Shown piece by piece: positions 1-8,166 of a DNA stretch of 64,000 nucleotides. Under the pieces are notes generated by a model. That model was not told where the DNA came from. It saw nothing but the letters and a program-made list of their open reading frames with translations, and made no database searches. Source of the stretch: Knoellia sp. p5-6-4. Lineage in GTDB: Bacteria; Actinomycetota; Actinomycetes; Actinomycetales; Dermatophilaceae. A program made the position numbers and the translations under genes. The stretch lies in the NCBI RefSeq assembly GCF_029222705.1, contig NZ_JARGZF010000002.1, forward strand, positions 434,001-498,000. Reading direction: 5' to 3'. The stretch's first letter is position 1, and every line of letters begins with the position of its first letter.

Positions 1-343
1 CTCCATCCAGTTGCCGCAGGCCCTGACGGCGATGCTGCCGGCTCTGATCGGCCAGATGGTCGTCGTGCTCAAGGACTCGGCGCTCGGCTACGCGATCACC
101 TACCTCGAGCTGCTCAACTGGTCCAAGACCTTGGGCTCGGCCTACGCCAACACGGTGCCTGCGTACATCGTGGCGGCCATCCTGTTCATCACCATGAACT
201 ACCTGCTGACGGTTGCTGCCAGGCTGCTCGAGCAGCGGCTCAGCCGCCGCGGGCGGACCTCGCTCCCGGGGGTGGCCGAGGTGCCCTCCGGTGGTGACGT
301 GGCGCCGGCCCCGACCGGCGGCATCGGCGGTCGCAAACCCTGA
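1..343 (+). CDS. Amino-acid ABC transporter permease, C-terminal part (glutamate GluD-like)
   Basis: Partial: the gene enters from the left edge and reads in frame from base 2. The visible ~113 residues hold the end of the permease domain of a polar amino-acid ABC importer: LPQALTAMLPALIGQMVVVL followed by KDSALGYAITYLELL, the coupling-helix region seen in glutamate/glutamine permeases. One further transmembrane helix follows (IVAAILFITMNYLLTVAARL), then an Arg-rich and Gly/Pro-rich cytoplasmic tail ending GGRKP. The role is membrane translocation of an amino acid with an ATPase and binding protein encoded to the left, outside the window. Glutamate specificity is inferred from resemblance only. 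A perfect 18-bp hairpin starts 13 bases after the stop and probably ends the operon. Confidence 0.85.
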   Translation, partial: SIQLPQALTAMLPALIGQMVVVLKDSALGYAITYLELLNWSKTLGSAYANTVPAYIVAAILFITMNYLLTVAARLLEQRLSRRGRTSLPGVAEVPSGGDVAPAPTGGIGGRKP

Positions 344-356
344 CGGATGTGCAGCA

Positions 357-395
357 CGACGAAGGCCCCGATCCACTGGATCGGGGCCTTCGTCG
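357..395. terminator. Perfect 18-bp hairpin between ABC operon and tRNA-Asn
   Basis: Bases 357-374 are the exact reverse complement of 378-395, with a 3-base loop (375-377). There is no U-tract, which is usual for actinobacterial terminators. It lies between the convergently transcribed ABC permease gene and tRNA-Asn and could stop transcripts from both sides. Confidence 0.75.
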
Positions 396-398
396 CTG

Positions 399-474
399 TG
401 GCTCCCCCGGTTGGACTCGAACCAACAACCTGCCGGTTAACAGCCGGCTGCTCTGCCAATTGAGCTACAGGGGA
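399..474 (-). tRNA. tRNA-Asn (anticodon GTT)
   Basis: Read on the minus strand, the 76-nt gene starts TCCCCTG and ends CGGGGGA-G-CCA, giving a 7-bp acceptor stem with one G-T wobble-type pair and an encoded CCA. The D-arm (GCTC...GAGC), the anticodon loop CTGTTAA with anticodon GTT, and the T-arm with GGTTCGAGTCC are all present. A -10-like TATGGT lies at 527-522, about 48 bases upstream. No direct repeat of the 3' end was seen nearby, so there is no sign of an element integrated at this tRNA. Confidence 0.97.
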
Positions 475-521
475 ATGGTCACCAGGCTGGGCCGTCGGGC
501 CCGCCTCGATGGCGCTGCGCA

Positions 522-527
522 ACCATA
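522..527 (-). promoter_or_regulatory. Candidate -10 box for tRNA-Asn
   Basis: TATGGT on the minus strand fits the actinobacterial TANNNT -10 pattern and would start a transcript roughly 40 bases before the mature tRNA 5' end. The -35 region is poor (CTGACC/TCTGAC). The assignment rests on position and the -10 only. Confidence 0.4.
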
Positions 528-578
528 GCAAAGGATGGGCCCGGGTCAGAAACGGGCTGGTCCCCCGTGTCTCCCCCA

Positions 579-642
579 CGTCGACACGCTGGGAAACGGC
601 CCTTCGCCGCCGCGCGAAGGGCCGTTTCCCAGCGTGTCGACG
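579..642. terminator. 28-bp perfect inverted repeat downstream of the dnaG operon
   Basis: Bases 579-606 and 615-642 are exact reverse complements (28 of 28), separated by an 8-base GC loop. The repeat sits 33 bases past the stop of the last gene of the dnaG operon (minus strand) and about 100 bases before tRNA-Asn. No U-tract follows. It is probably a terminator or RNase III processing site, but the stem is longer than an ordinary terminator, so a small mobile hairpin cannot be excluded. Confidence 0.7.
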
Positions 643-675
643 GCCGGAGGTAGGGCTCATGACGGCCGGAAGGGG

Positions 676-1200
676 TCAGCTCAGGCCGACCTGCTCCTTG
701 AGGTAGGCCAGGGCCTGCGCGGTCTGCAGGTCGACCCCGGGGTCACCGGCGCGCACCCCCTTGCCCAGCACCACCTGCTCGAGCAGCTCACCGGAGGCCA
801 GGTCCTTGCGGATGACCGCCCGGGCGCTGCGCCGCTCCCCCAGGTCGACCCGCTGCGCCAGGACGACGGAGGCCTGCACCCGCTCGCGGAGCGTCTCCGG
901 GAGGAGCGTGGTCTCCTTGAGCACCCACTGGGCCGGCCGGTGACGGTCGACCCAGGTGACGGTGAGCAGGTAGGCGTCGTGGGACCACGAACCGGCGTCG
1001 ACCAGGTGCCACGGACGGTCGAGCACGACGTCGCCGGCCGGGCTCACGGCATACAGGCGGTGGTTGCTGGCCACGACGGTGGCCCCGGTGGTGTCGTCAC
1101 GGGCCCACGCGAGCAGCCGCTCGCCACGGCCCAGGACGAGGGCGTCACGGACCTCCTGCGGGACCTTCTCGGGGCGGTCCCGCCGCAGCGACCACCCCAT
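676..1200 (-). CDS. Conserved hypothetical protein coupled to dnaG
   Basis: A 174-residue soluble protein that I do not recognise as a characterised family. It has no signal peptide or membrane segment. The middle is beta-rich (ATVVASNHRLYAVSP, LLTVTWVDRH) and resembles a small PH-like or barrel fold; the C-terminus is helical. Its ATG overlaps the dnaG stop codon by one base (TGATG), so it is almost certainly translated by coupling from the dnaG message. This placement suggests a housekeeping protein, but gives no function. The 28-bp hairpin downstream probably ends the two-gene operon. Confidence 0.75.
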   Translation of the reverse strand: MGWSLRRDRPEKVPQEVRDALVLGRGERLLAWARDDTTGATVVASNHRLYAVSPAGDVVLDRPWHLVDAGSWSHDAYLLTVTWVDRHRPAQWVLKETTLLPETLRERVQASVVLAQRVDLGERRSARAVIRKDLASGELLEQVVLGKGVRAGDPGVDLQTAQALAYLKEQVGLS

Positions 1201-3143
1201 CAGCTGACCCGCTCGCGCAGGTCGGCCAGCTCGCGCTGGAGGGTCTGCAGCTCCCCGCTGAGCGCGCGGGACTGTGCCGGGTCGCTGTGCGGGTCAGCCG
1301 CCATCCGCCGCATTGCCGACATCGCGTCGGCGATCTTGCGGGTCAGGGAGATCTCCTTGACGCGGACGAGCAGGGCTGTGGTGTAGCGGCGCTCGGGCAG
1401 CCCGGTGGTCTTGTCGAACCGGGTGGGCAGCGGCGCCACCGCAAGCTCGGAGACCAGCGGCCGGACGGCCAGCGGCGCCGTCTCGGTGACCCTGTCGGCC
1501 CAGGCCTTCTCCGAGAGGCCAGGCTGCAGCCCACCGGCCGCCCGGATGCCGTCGAAGACGGCACGGTGGGCGGGGGCACCGAAGGACTCGGGGGCGATGG
1601 CGTCGACGTCGGCCGACTCGAAGCACGAGGGGAACTGCAGCAGGCACTGCAGGAGCTGTCGCTCGGCGAAGATGACGGGGTCGCGCAGGTCGGGCATCGG
1701 CATGGTGGCGCGCGCCTCCTCGACCGACGGTTCAGGCACCACGTCGACGTCGCGGCGGGCCGGCGCCCCGTGCGGGGTGTCCTCGCCCTTGGCCTCACGC
1801 GCGGCCATCCGGCCGGCACGGGCCACCTCGGCCTGCACCTGCTCCACCTCCACGCCGATCCAGCCCGCCACCGTGCGGGTGTACTCCGGGCGCATCGAGG
1901 TGTCGCGGATGTTGGCGACGATCGGCGCCGCCGCGCGCATGCCCTGCACGCGGCCCTCGGCGGTCGACAGGTCGAACCGGGCCAGCGTCGTGCGCACCGC
2001 GAACTCGAACATCGGCACGGCGTCGTCGACGAGGTGGCGCACGGCGGCGTCGCCCTTGGCCTGGCGCAGGTCGCACGGGTCCATGCCGTCCTCGGCCACG
2101 GCCACGAACGACTGCGAGGCCCAGCGCTGGTCCTCCGCGAAGGCGCGCATCGCGGCCTTCTGGCCGGCGGCGTCGCCGTCGAAGGTGAAGACGACACGGG
2201 CCGGCGCGAGGTCGGCCTCGTCGCGCATGATGCGCCGGAGCACCTTGATGTGGTCGATGCCGAAGGCGGTGCCGCAGGTGGCCACCGCGCCCTCCACGCC
2301 GGCGAGGTGGCAGGCCATCACGTCGGTGTAGCCCTCGACGACGACGGCCTTCCGCTCGGCGGCGATCGCCTTCTTGGCGGCGTCGAGGCCGTAGAGCACG
2401 GTCGACTTCTTGTAGATCGGGGTCTCTGAGGTGTTGAGGTACTTCGCCGCGATGCGGTCGTCGTCGAACAGGCGGCGCGCACCGAACCCGACAGTGTCAC
2501 CGGTGATGTCGTGGATCGGCCAGACGAGCCGGCCCCGGAACCGGTCGTAGAGCCCCCGGCTCCCCCGGCCGGACAGGCCGCCCAGGGTCAGCTCCTCCTC
2601 GGTGAAGCCCTTCGAGCGCAGGTGGCGGGTCAGCTCCTCACCGCCGCGGGGCGCGAAACCGACCCCGAACCGCTCCGCGGCCTTGCTGTCGAAGCCTCGA
2701 GCGCGCAGGAAGTCACGGCCGGCCCTCGCCTCGGGAAGGTTGAGCAGGGCGTGCGCGTAGAACTCCTGTGCGACGCGGTGCGCCTCGATGAGCCGGGATC
2801 GGCGGCCGAGGGACTCGCCGTCGCGGGGCCTGCCACCCTCCTCGTACTGGAGCTCCATGCCCAGCTTCTGCGCCAGCCGCTCGACGGCCTCCGCGAAGGT
2901 CAGGTGCTCGACCTTCTGGATGAACGAGATGACGTCGCCGCCCTCGCCGCAGCCGAAGCAGTGCCAGGCCCCGACGGTGGGCCGGATGTTGAACGACGGG
3001 GTCTTCTCGTCGTGGAACGGGCACAGGCCCTTCATCGACCCGGGACCGGCCGGGCGCAGGGTGACGTGCTCGCGCACCACGTCCTCGATCGACGAGCGCT
3101 CTTTCACGAGCGCGATGTCGTCGGCCTTGATCCGACCCGCCAC
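1200..3143 (-). CDS. dnaG: DNA primase DnaG
   Basis: Synthesises the RNA primers for the lagging strand at the replication fork. The 647-residue protein shows the whole bacterial order: an N-terminal CHC2 zinc finger with ligands C41, H44, C62 and C65 (CPFHDEKTPSF...HCFGCG), the RNA-polymerase core, a TOPRIM domain around residues 265-340 with VVVEGYTDVM (metal-binding Glu) and DGDAAG, and a C-terminal helicase-binding region. The start is GTG with a strong AAGGAGG site 6 bases upstream. A TAGACT -10 box lies about 30 bases before the start. The stop overlaps the start of the following unknown gene. Confidence 0.97.
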   Translation of the reverse strand: MAGRIKADDIALVKERSSIEDVVREHVTLRPAGPGSMKGLCPFHDEKTPSFNIRPTVGAWHCFGCGEGGDVISFIQKVEHLTFAEAVERLAQKLGMELQYEEGGRPRDGESLGRRSRLIEAHRVAQEFYAHALLNLPEARAGRDFLRARGFDSKAAERFGVGFAPRGGEELTRHLRSKGFTEEELTLGGLSGRGSRGLYDRFRGRLVWPIHDITGDTVGFGARRLFDDDRIAAKYLNTSETPIYKKSTVLYGLDAAKKAIAAERKAVVVEGYTDVMACHLAGVEGAVATCGTAFGIDHIKVLRRIMRDEADLAPARVVFTFDGDAAGQKAAMRAFAEDQRWASQSFVAVAEDGMDPCDLRQAKGDAAVRHLVDDAVPMFEFAVRTTLARFDLSTAEGRVQGMRAAAPIVANIRDTSMRPEYTRTVAGWIGVEVEQVQAEVARAGRMAAREAKGEDTPHGAPARRDVDVVPEPSVEEARATMPMPDLRDPVIFAERQLLQCLLQFPSCFESADVDAIAPESFGAPAHRAVFDGIRAAGGLQPGLSEKAWADRVTETAPLAVRPLVSELAVAPLPTRFDKTTGLPERRYTTALLVRVKEISLTRKIADAMSAMRRMAADPHSDPAQSRALSGELQTLQRELADLRERVS

Positions 3144-3390
3144 GTGTCCTCCTTGTCGGGGCCGAGTCTAGGTGGTCGCCCCCGACACGCGCGCCAGGCT
3201 CCACCACAGTTCGTATGCCGGGTGCAGGGCCTCCGTCCGCGCGTCACCTCGGGCGGTCGTCCACAGCGGACCGACTGGCGCCCCACCGTCCACAGAGCGT
3301 CGTTTCTCGGCTTGCGCGGACCCTCGCCGTGTGACGCTTGTTCCCCTGCGCTGCAACGGTTTCCGGCTGGTCCGTCAGAAGTCGGGTTGT

Positions 3391-3752
3391 CGGTGGCCTC
3401 ACCTACGCGGCTCGCGGACGTCCTCCAGGGGCTGGTCGGTCTGGCCGCCGAGCAGGGCCCGCGGGCCTGCCGGCAGCTGCGCTCGCCCCCGAGACCGTGC
3501 GCCGGCTGTGCTGCGACGGGTCGGTCATCCCGATCGTGCTCGGCCACCACCTTGTCCACCGGGCAGACCTCGGCCCCTCGGACCTGTCGAACGCGGCACT
3601 GCTGTGCGAAACGGCACCACGCGGTCGTGCACAACCGCCGCTACGCCGGCCGAATCGTCAAGGACCCGCACGGCGAACGGGTCGAGTGGGACCTGGTACG
3701 CGGGTCCTACGACGAGCTGCTCGCCCGTCGCGCCGCGCTGGAACCAGCGTGA
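3391..3752 (+). pseudogene. Relic of a DUF222/HNH endonuclease
   Basis: Three recognisable pieces of a DUF222-HNH protein lie in two frames. First comes a helical stretch (TRLADVLQGLVGLAAE). In another frame follows LAPETVRRLCCDGSVIPIVLG, which runs directly into HHLVHRADLGPSDLSNAALL. After one more frame change comes KRHHAVVHNRRYAGRIV up to the stop at 3750-3752. Intact members have about 60-70 residues with the HNH Cys/His residues between the VLG and HHLVH segments, so an internal deletion plus at least two frameshifts have inactivated the gene. These multicopy actinobacterial endonuclease genes often decay. The segment has no start codon or ribosome site of its own. Confidence 0.8.
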
Positions 3753-3877
3753 CCCCGCCCCACACCCCGCCGACACCGGCGGGGCCGCAGGCACGTCACT
3801 TCGAGGACCACTGGCTGGCCACAGGCATGTCGGCGAACGGCCTCGCTCCCCCTGACGCGCCACCTAGCATCGGCCTC

Positions 3878-4327
3878 GTGGCCCGCACCGACCCTCCCCC
3901 AGCACCAGGTCCGGCGCAGCTGGCGGTGAGTCCGCTCCAGGGTCTCCTGCTGGCCGTCCTGTTCCTGGTCGAGGTCCTGTGCCTGGTGGCGGTCGCCTGG
4001 TGGTCGGTCGATCTCGGCGGGGTGCTGGGCATCGCCGTCGCAGTCGTCACCGTGTCGGTCATGGTTGCCCTGTGGGGGCGCTACGCCGCACCGAAGGCCG
4101 CCCAGCGGCTGCACGGTCTGCCCTTGGCCGCCTTCATGCTGGGGTGGTTCGCGGTCGGAGGCGTCTGCCTGGCCGCCGTCGGCGGCCAACCCTGGTGGGG
4201 CGTGTCGCTCGTGGCCGGCTTCGCCCTCGTCAAGGGCCTGCTCCGACTGACGGGCTACCGGCACTCGGGTTGGGGGTCGTCAGCGCCAGCGGCGGTGGAG
4301 GGACAGCGCCCGGACGTCGGTCAGTGA
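3878..4327 (+). CDS. YrdB-like (DUF2568-type) small integral membrane protein
   Basis: A 149-residue protein with four predicted transmembrane helices and the motif LWGRYAAPKA, which recalls the LWGxFxAPKA signature of DUF2568/YrdB proteins of unknown function. The GTG start at 3878 is chosen because TAGCAT, a -10 box, ends exactly seven bases before it and no ribosome-binding site is present, which fits a leaderless message. Longer in-frame readings run back through the endonuclease relic and are not credible. Its last 48 bases overlap the convergent dgt gene. Confidence 0.7.
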   Translation: MARTDPPPAPGPAQLAVSPLQGLLLAVLFLVEVLCLVAVAWWSVDLGGVLGIAVAVVTVSVMVALWGRYAAPKAAQRLHGLPLAAFMLGWFAVGGVCLAAVGGQPWWGVSLVAGFALVKGLLRLTGYRHSGWGSSAPAAVEGQRPDVGQ

Positions 4328-5509
4328 CGCCACCTGGTCGACGATGACGCGCAGCGCCGCGGCGTCCGACTCGGCCGCCTTCCAGTCGGCGAGCAGGTCG
4401 AGGTCCAGGCGCTCGGCGGGCGACTCCTGGTAGGCGGCCACGAGGTCCCTGACCACTGCCCGCTGGCCGGCCATGACCTCGACGCGCTCCTCGGCATACA
4501 TGACGAAGTGCGCTGCCGTGGCCTTGAGCACCGCGACCTCGGCGCGGGTGTCGTCGGGCACGACGAGGTCGGCGTCGTAGCGGGTGAGGTCGCCGTCGCC
4601 GTGGCGCTCACGGGTGGCGAGCTCGACGGCGTGGACGAAGCGCCCGATGAGCCGCGACGTCATGTCCTTCAGCGCGGCGAGGTCACGCCGCGACCCGTCG
4701 TAGGCGGTTGGCACGGCTCCGGTGGCCAACACCCGCTCCAGTGCTGCCCCGAGGTCGTCCGCGCCGAGGTCGGCGGCATACAGCCCGCTGGCCATGGCCA
4801 GCACCTGCTCGACGTCGGAAGCGTCGCGCAACCGCCGGAGGTCCAGCCGTCCCGAGGCCACGGCGTCCTCGACGTCGTGGACCGAGTAGGCGACGTCGTC
4901 GGACCAGTCCATGACCTCGGCCTCGAGGCAGCGTCGACCCTTCGGGACGCTGTCACGGAACCACGCGAACACGTCCAGGTCCTCGGCGTACACCCCGAAC
5001 TTGCGCGTCCCCTCGACACCCTCCCCTCGCGCCCACGGGTACTTGGTCGCGGCGTCGAGGCTGGCCCGGGTGAGGTTGAGCCCAGCAGGTCGCCCGTCGG
5101 GGTGCACCCGCTTGGCCTCCAGACGCGTGAGCAGTCGCAGCGTCTGCGCGTTGCCCTCGAATCCGCCTATGCCAGAAGCGATCTCGTCAAGCACCTGTTC
5201 ACCGTTGTGCCCGAACGGCGGGTGCCCGATGTCGTGCGCGAGGCAGGCGGTGTCGACGACGTCGGCGCTGCACCCGAGAGCCGCACCGAACTCGCGGCCG
5301 ATCTGCGCCACCTCGAGCGAGTGGGTCAGCCGGTTGCGCACGAAGTCGTCGTCACCCGGTTGCACGACCTGGGTCTTGGCGGAGAGCCGCCGCAGGCTGG
5401 CCGAGTGCACCAGCCGCGCGCGGTCGCGCGCGAAGTCGTCGCGGTCGGCGCGCTTGTGGACCGGGTCCTCGCGCACCCAGCGCTCCCGGTCGGTGTCGGA
5501 GTAGGCCAC
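4280..5509 (-). CDS. dgt: Deoxyguanosinetriphosphate triphosphohydrolase (dGTPase family, HD domain)
   Basis: Hydrolyses dGTP and probably other dNTPs to deoxynucleoside and triphosphate, tuning dNTP pools. The 409-residue protein carries the family start (SDTDRERWVREDPVHKRADRDDF), the substrate loop NRLTHSLEVAQIGRE and the HD metal site in CLAHDIGHPPFGHNGEQVLDE, followed by the second catalytic Asp in DDVAYSVHDVEDA. The GTG start at 5509 has TAGAGT exactly seven bases upstream, so it appears leaderless; the TAG of that -10 box is also the stop of the YdeI-like gene. Actinobacteria usually carry dgt next to dnaG, as here. Confidence 0.93.
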   Translation of the reverse strand: MAYSDTDRERWVREDPVHKRADRDDFARDRARLVHSASLRRLSAKTQVVQPGDDDFVRNRLTHSLEVAQIGREFGAALGCSADVVDTACLAHDIGHPPFGHNGEQVLDEIASGIGGFEGNAQTLRLLTRLEAKRVHPDGRPAGLNLTRASLDAATKYPWARGEGVEGTRKFGVYAEDLDVFAWFRDSVPKGRRCLEAEVMDWSDDVAYSVHDVEDAVASGRLDLRRLRDASDVEQVLAMASGLYAADLGADDLGAALERVLATGAVPTAYDGSRRDLAALKDMTSRLIGRFVHAVELATRERHGDGDLTRYDADLVVPDDTRAEVAVLKATAAHFVMYAEERVEVMAGQRAVVRDLVAAYQESPAERLDLDLLADWKAAESDAAALRVIVDQVASLTDVRALSLHRRWR

Positions 5510-5519
5510 GGTGCTGACT

Positions 5520-6173
5520 CTAGGTGGCCTCCCGAGCGGCCCGCGCAGCGCGCTCGACCCACCTCGGCTCCGTGCCGTAGCGCTGCGGCGGCACGAGGCG
5601 GCCGTGGGCACTGTCGTCGATGAGCTGGGCCAGCCGCTTCTCCCGGGTGACCTCCTGCTTCCCGTCGAGCACCCACGCGGTGACGGCCTTGCGGTAGGCC
5701 GGCGTAGCGACTTCCCAGAAGGCCGCTGCGGCGGCGTTGGCCCGCAGCCGCTCCTCGTAGCCCTCCGGCAGGGCGAGCTCGCCCTGCTCGAACGAGTAGA
5801 CGCCCGACCGGGCGTCACTGCGCCGCTCGAAGGCCGCGACCCCGGCGGGGCGCATGCGTCCCTCGGCAGTCAGGCGTTCCACGTGTCCGATGTTGACCCG
5901 GCTCCAGATGCTGCCCGGCTTCCGCGGGGTCCAGCGCTGCCGCACCGTGTCGTCGTCGATGCGCTGGGAGATGGAGTCGATCCACCCGAAGCAGAGAGCC
6001 TCGTCGAGCGCCTGGCGGTAGGTCAGCCCCCGGTGCGCCGCGTGCTTCTTGTACAGCCCGACCCACAGGCCCTCATGAGTCGCGTGGTTCTCCTCCAGCC
6101 AGGTCCGGAACTCGTCCGGCCCGTCGAAGAACAGCGCTGGGCGTTCGTCCGATCCACCCGGTTGTCCGACCAT
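5520..6173 (-). CDS. YdeI/OmpD-associated (bacteriocin-protection) family protein
   Basis: A 217-residue soluble protein of the YdeI family. It shows FRTWLEENHATHEGLWVGLYKK, then TYRQALDEALCFGWIDSI and QRWTPRKPGSIWSRVN, all in family order, and a C-terminal AYRKAVTAWVLDGKQEVTREKRL helix. The molecular function is not established; the name comes from a genetic association with resistance to antimicrobial peptides in enterobacteria. I prefer ATG 6173 over a 13-codon longer start because the extension is low-complexity Ala. It lies 10 bases upstream of dgt on the same strand and could be co-transcribed, although dgt seems to have its own promoter over this stop codon. Confidence 0.85.
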   Translation of the reverse strand: MVGQPGGSDERPALFFDGPDEFRTWLEENHATHEGLWVGLYKKHAAHRGLTYRQALDEALCFGWIDSISQRIDDDTVRQRWTPRKPGSIWSRVNIGHVERLTAEGRMRPAGVAAFERRSDARSGVYSFEQGELALPEGYEERLRANAAAAAFWEVATPAYRKAVTAWVLDGKQEVTREKRLAQLIDDSAHGRLVPPQRYGTEPRWVERAARAAREAT

Positions 6174-6250
6174 GGGGCGAGCCTGCCACGCGGCGCCGAC
6201 AGCCGTGGCCACGAATTGCGCTCTTCCGGGGGCGGGCGCAGGGTGGAGCC

Positions 6251-6805
6251 ATGAGCCATCTGAGTGGAAAGAGCATCGCTTTCCTCGTCGCCCCCGAGGG
6301 CATCGAGCGTGTCGAGCTGACCGAGCCCTGGAAGGCCGTCAGCGACGCAGGTGCCACCCCGGTGCTGCTCAGCACCAAGGAGGGCGAGGTGCAGACCTTC
6401 AACCACCTCGACAAGGCGGAGAGGCGCCCGGTCGACAAGACCGTCTCGAGCGCCTCCGTCGACGACTACGACGCCCTGGTGCTCCCGGGCGGGGTGGCCA
6501 ACCCCGACGCGCTGCGCATGGACCAGGACGCCATCGCGTTCATCCGCGAGTTCGTCCAGTCCGGCAAGGTCGTGGCCGCCATCTGCCATGCCCCGTGGAC
6601 CCTCGTCGAGGCCGACGTCGTGCGCGGCAAGCAGCTCACGTCGTGGCCGAGCCTGCAGACCGACATCCGCAACGCCGGCGGTGACTGGGTCGACAAGGAG
6701 GTCGTCGTCGACGGCAACCTCATCACCAGCCGGAAACCGCACGACCTGCCCGCCTTCACCGGCCACCTGCTCGACGCCGTGGCGCACGGCATCGCCTCGC
6801 GGTAG
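6251..6805 (+). CDS. PfpI/DJ-1 family protein (type 1 glutamine amidotransferase-like)
   Basis: A 184-residue cytoplasmic protein of the PfpI/YhbO branch of the DJ-1 superfamily. The nucleophile elbow is AAICHAPW with C112 followed by H113, and the conserved acidic residue near GIERVEL (Glu) is present. Family members act as chaperones, glyoxalases or deglycases against carbonyl and general stress; which activity applies cannot be read from sequence. It is monocistronic, with GGTGGAG 5 bases before the ATG. It is followed by two hairpins and the convergent dusB gene. Confidence 0.9.
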   Translation: MSHLSGKSIAFLVAPEGIERVELTEPWKAVSDAGATPVLLSTKEGEVQTFNHLDKAERRPVDKTVSSASVDDYDALVLPGGVANPDALRMDQDAIAFIREFVQSGKVVAAICHAPWTLVEADVVRGKQLTSWPSLQTDIRNAGGDWVDKEVVVDGNLITSRKPHDLPAFTGHLLDAVAHGIASR

Positions 6806-6814
6806 GCGCGACGC

Positions 6815-6880
6815 CAGGGGGACGTCCCCCTGAACAGCTGCTGCTCGGCCATCCCACCGGTGGCCGGGCAGCAGCGCTGT
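6815..6880. terminator. Tandem hairpins between PfpI gene and dusB
   Basis: A perfect 18-base palindrome (6815-6832) is followed by a larger imperfect hairpin (about 6834-6880, core GCTGCT-GGCCA pairing with TGGCC-GCAGCAGC). The pair sits between two convergent genes and probably forms a bidirectional terminator. No U-tract is present. Confidence 0.6.
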
Positions 6881-6895
6881 GTCCGGGCCCGCTGG

Positions 6896-6940
6896 GCCGC
6901 CGCAGACCTCAGCCGCCGCAGACCTCAGCCGCCGGAGACC
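6896..6940. repeat. 16-bp tandem repeat over the dusB stop codon
   Basis: The unit GCCGCCGCAGACCTCA occurs twice exactly (6896-6911 and 6912-6927), followed by a partial third copy to 6940 with one change. The dusB stop codon (6925-6927) lies inside the second copy, so unit changes would alter the 3' end of the gene or its spacing. It looks like a slippage product. Confidence 0.8.
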
Positions 6941-8151
6941 GACAGCTCCGCCTGGGCGACGGCCTGCCGCGCGGCCTCGTTGAGCTCCTGGCTGTCGAGC
7001 CACCCCTCGGGCAGGGCGACCTGCCGAGGCGAGCCGGCCCGTCCCCGCTGGCCCTCGGCCGCGTCACCCGGCCACGGTGCCTCGGGGTCCATCGTGGCGA
7101 TGAGGGCGTCGAGCGCCTCGAGCGAGTCGACGAGGGCGAGATGGTGCCGCACGGTCGAGCCCGCCGGGAAGCCCTTGAGGTACCACGCGATGTGCTTGCG
7201 GATGTCGCGGCAGGCCTTGAACTCGTCCCCGTAGAAGTCGACGAGGTACTCGGTGTGGCGGCGCATCGTCGCCGTCACCTCGCCGAGCGTCGGCTCGATG
7301 CGGGCGGGGGTTCCGGCGAAGGCTGCTGCCAGGTCGGTGAACAGCCAGGGGCGTCCGAGGCAGCCCCGGCCGACGACGACGCCGTCGCAGCCGGTCTCCT
7401 CCGCCATCCGCACGGCGTCCTCGGCCGACCAGATGTCGCCGTTGCCGAGCACGGGGATGCTGCGCACCGTCTCCTTCAGCCGGGTGATCGCGGTCCAGTC
7501 CGCCTCGCCCGAGTAGGCCTGGGAGGCGGTCCGGCCGTGCAACGCGACCGCCGCGACCCCGGCCCGCTCCGCGATCAGCCCGGCGTCGAGGTAGGTCAGG
7601 TGCTCGTCGTCGATTCCCTTGCGCATCTTCACCGTGACGGGGACGCCCGACGGAGAGGCCTCGCGCACGGCGGCCGTCACGATCGCCTCGAAGAGGTCGC
7701 GCTTCCACGGCAGCGCCGCTCCCCCGCCCTTGCGGGTCACCTTGGGCACGGGGCAGCCGAAGTTGAGGTCGATGTGGTCGGCGCGGTCCTCGGTCACCAG
7801 CATCCGCACGGCCGCGGCCACCGTGGCCGGGTCGACGCCGTAGAGCTGGATCGACCGCGGGCTCTCCTCCGGGTCGTGCTCGATGAGCCGCATCGACTCC
7901 GGCGTCCGCTCGACCAGCGCGCGCGAGGTGATCATCTCGCTCACGTAGAGCGACGTCGCCCCGCTGGCGCCTCCGCGCTCGAGCCCCTCCTGGCCGTACT
8001 CGCGGCACAGCCTCCGGAACGCGCGGTTGGTGATGCCGGCCATCGGCGCGAGCACGACGGGCGACTCGATGGTGTGGGGGCCGATCTGCAGCGGCGGCAG
8101 GATGGGGGTGGCTGCGGGAGCTGGTGCGGTGGCGGAGGCTGTGCTGGTCAT
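6925..8151 (-). CDS. dusB: tRNA-dihydrouridine synthase DusB
   Basis: An FMN- and NADPH-dependent enzyme that reduces uridines in the tRNA D-loop. The 408-residue protein has the TIM-barrel start PVVLAPMAGITNRAFRRLC, the RNA/FMN site DLNFGCPVPKVTRKGGGAALP with the catalytic Cys, the phosphate loop VTVKMRKGID, ALHGRTASQAYSG and GNGDIWSAEDA, and a C-terminal helical tRNA-binding domain. The first 25 residues are a low-complexity Ala/Thr/Pro leader, so a slightly later start is possible. Nothing is unusual except the tandem repeat over its stop. Confidence 0.95.
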   Translation of the reverse strand: MTSTASATAPAPAATPILPPLQIGPHTIESPVVLAPMAGITNRAFRRLCREYGQEGLERGGASGATSLYVSEMITSRALVERTPESMRLIEHDPEESPRSIQLYGVDPATVAAAVRMLVTEDRADHIDLNFGCPVPKVTRKGGGAALPWKRDLFEAIVTAAVREASPSGVPVTVKMRKGIDDEHLTYLDAGLIAERAGVAAVALHGRTASQAYSGEADWTAITRLKETVRSIPVLGNGDIWSAEDAVRMAEETGCDGVVVGRGCLGRPWLFTDLAAAFAGTPARIEPTLGEVTATMRRHTEYLVDFYGDEFKACRDIRKHIAWYLKGFPAGSTVRHHLALVDSLEALDALIATMDPEAPWPGDAAEGQRGRAGSPRQVALPEGWLDSQELNEAARQAVAQAELSVSGG

Positions 8152-8166
8152 GGCGCCCGCATTGTC

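Noticed and set aside
399-680. Integrated element at tRNA-Asn
   Set aside because: No integrase gene and no direct repeat of the tRNA 3' end were found nearby.
1287-2429. Long rightward open frame opposite dnaG, and similar long frames opposite other genes
   Set aside because: High GC makes long antisense frames common. They follow the third-codon pattern of the true gene, have repetitive Arg/Ala/Gly composition and no recognisable domain.
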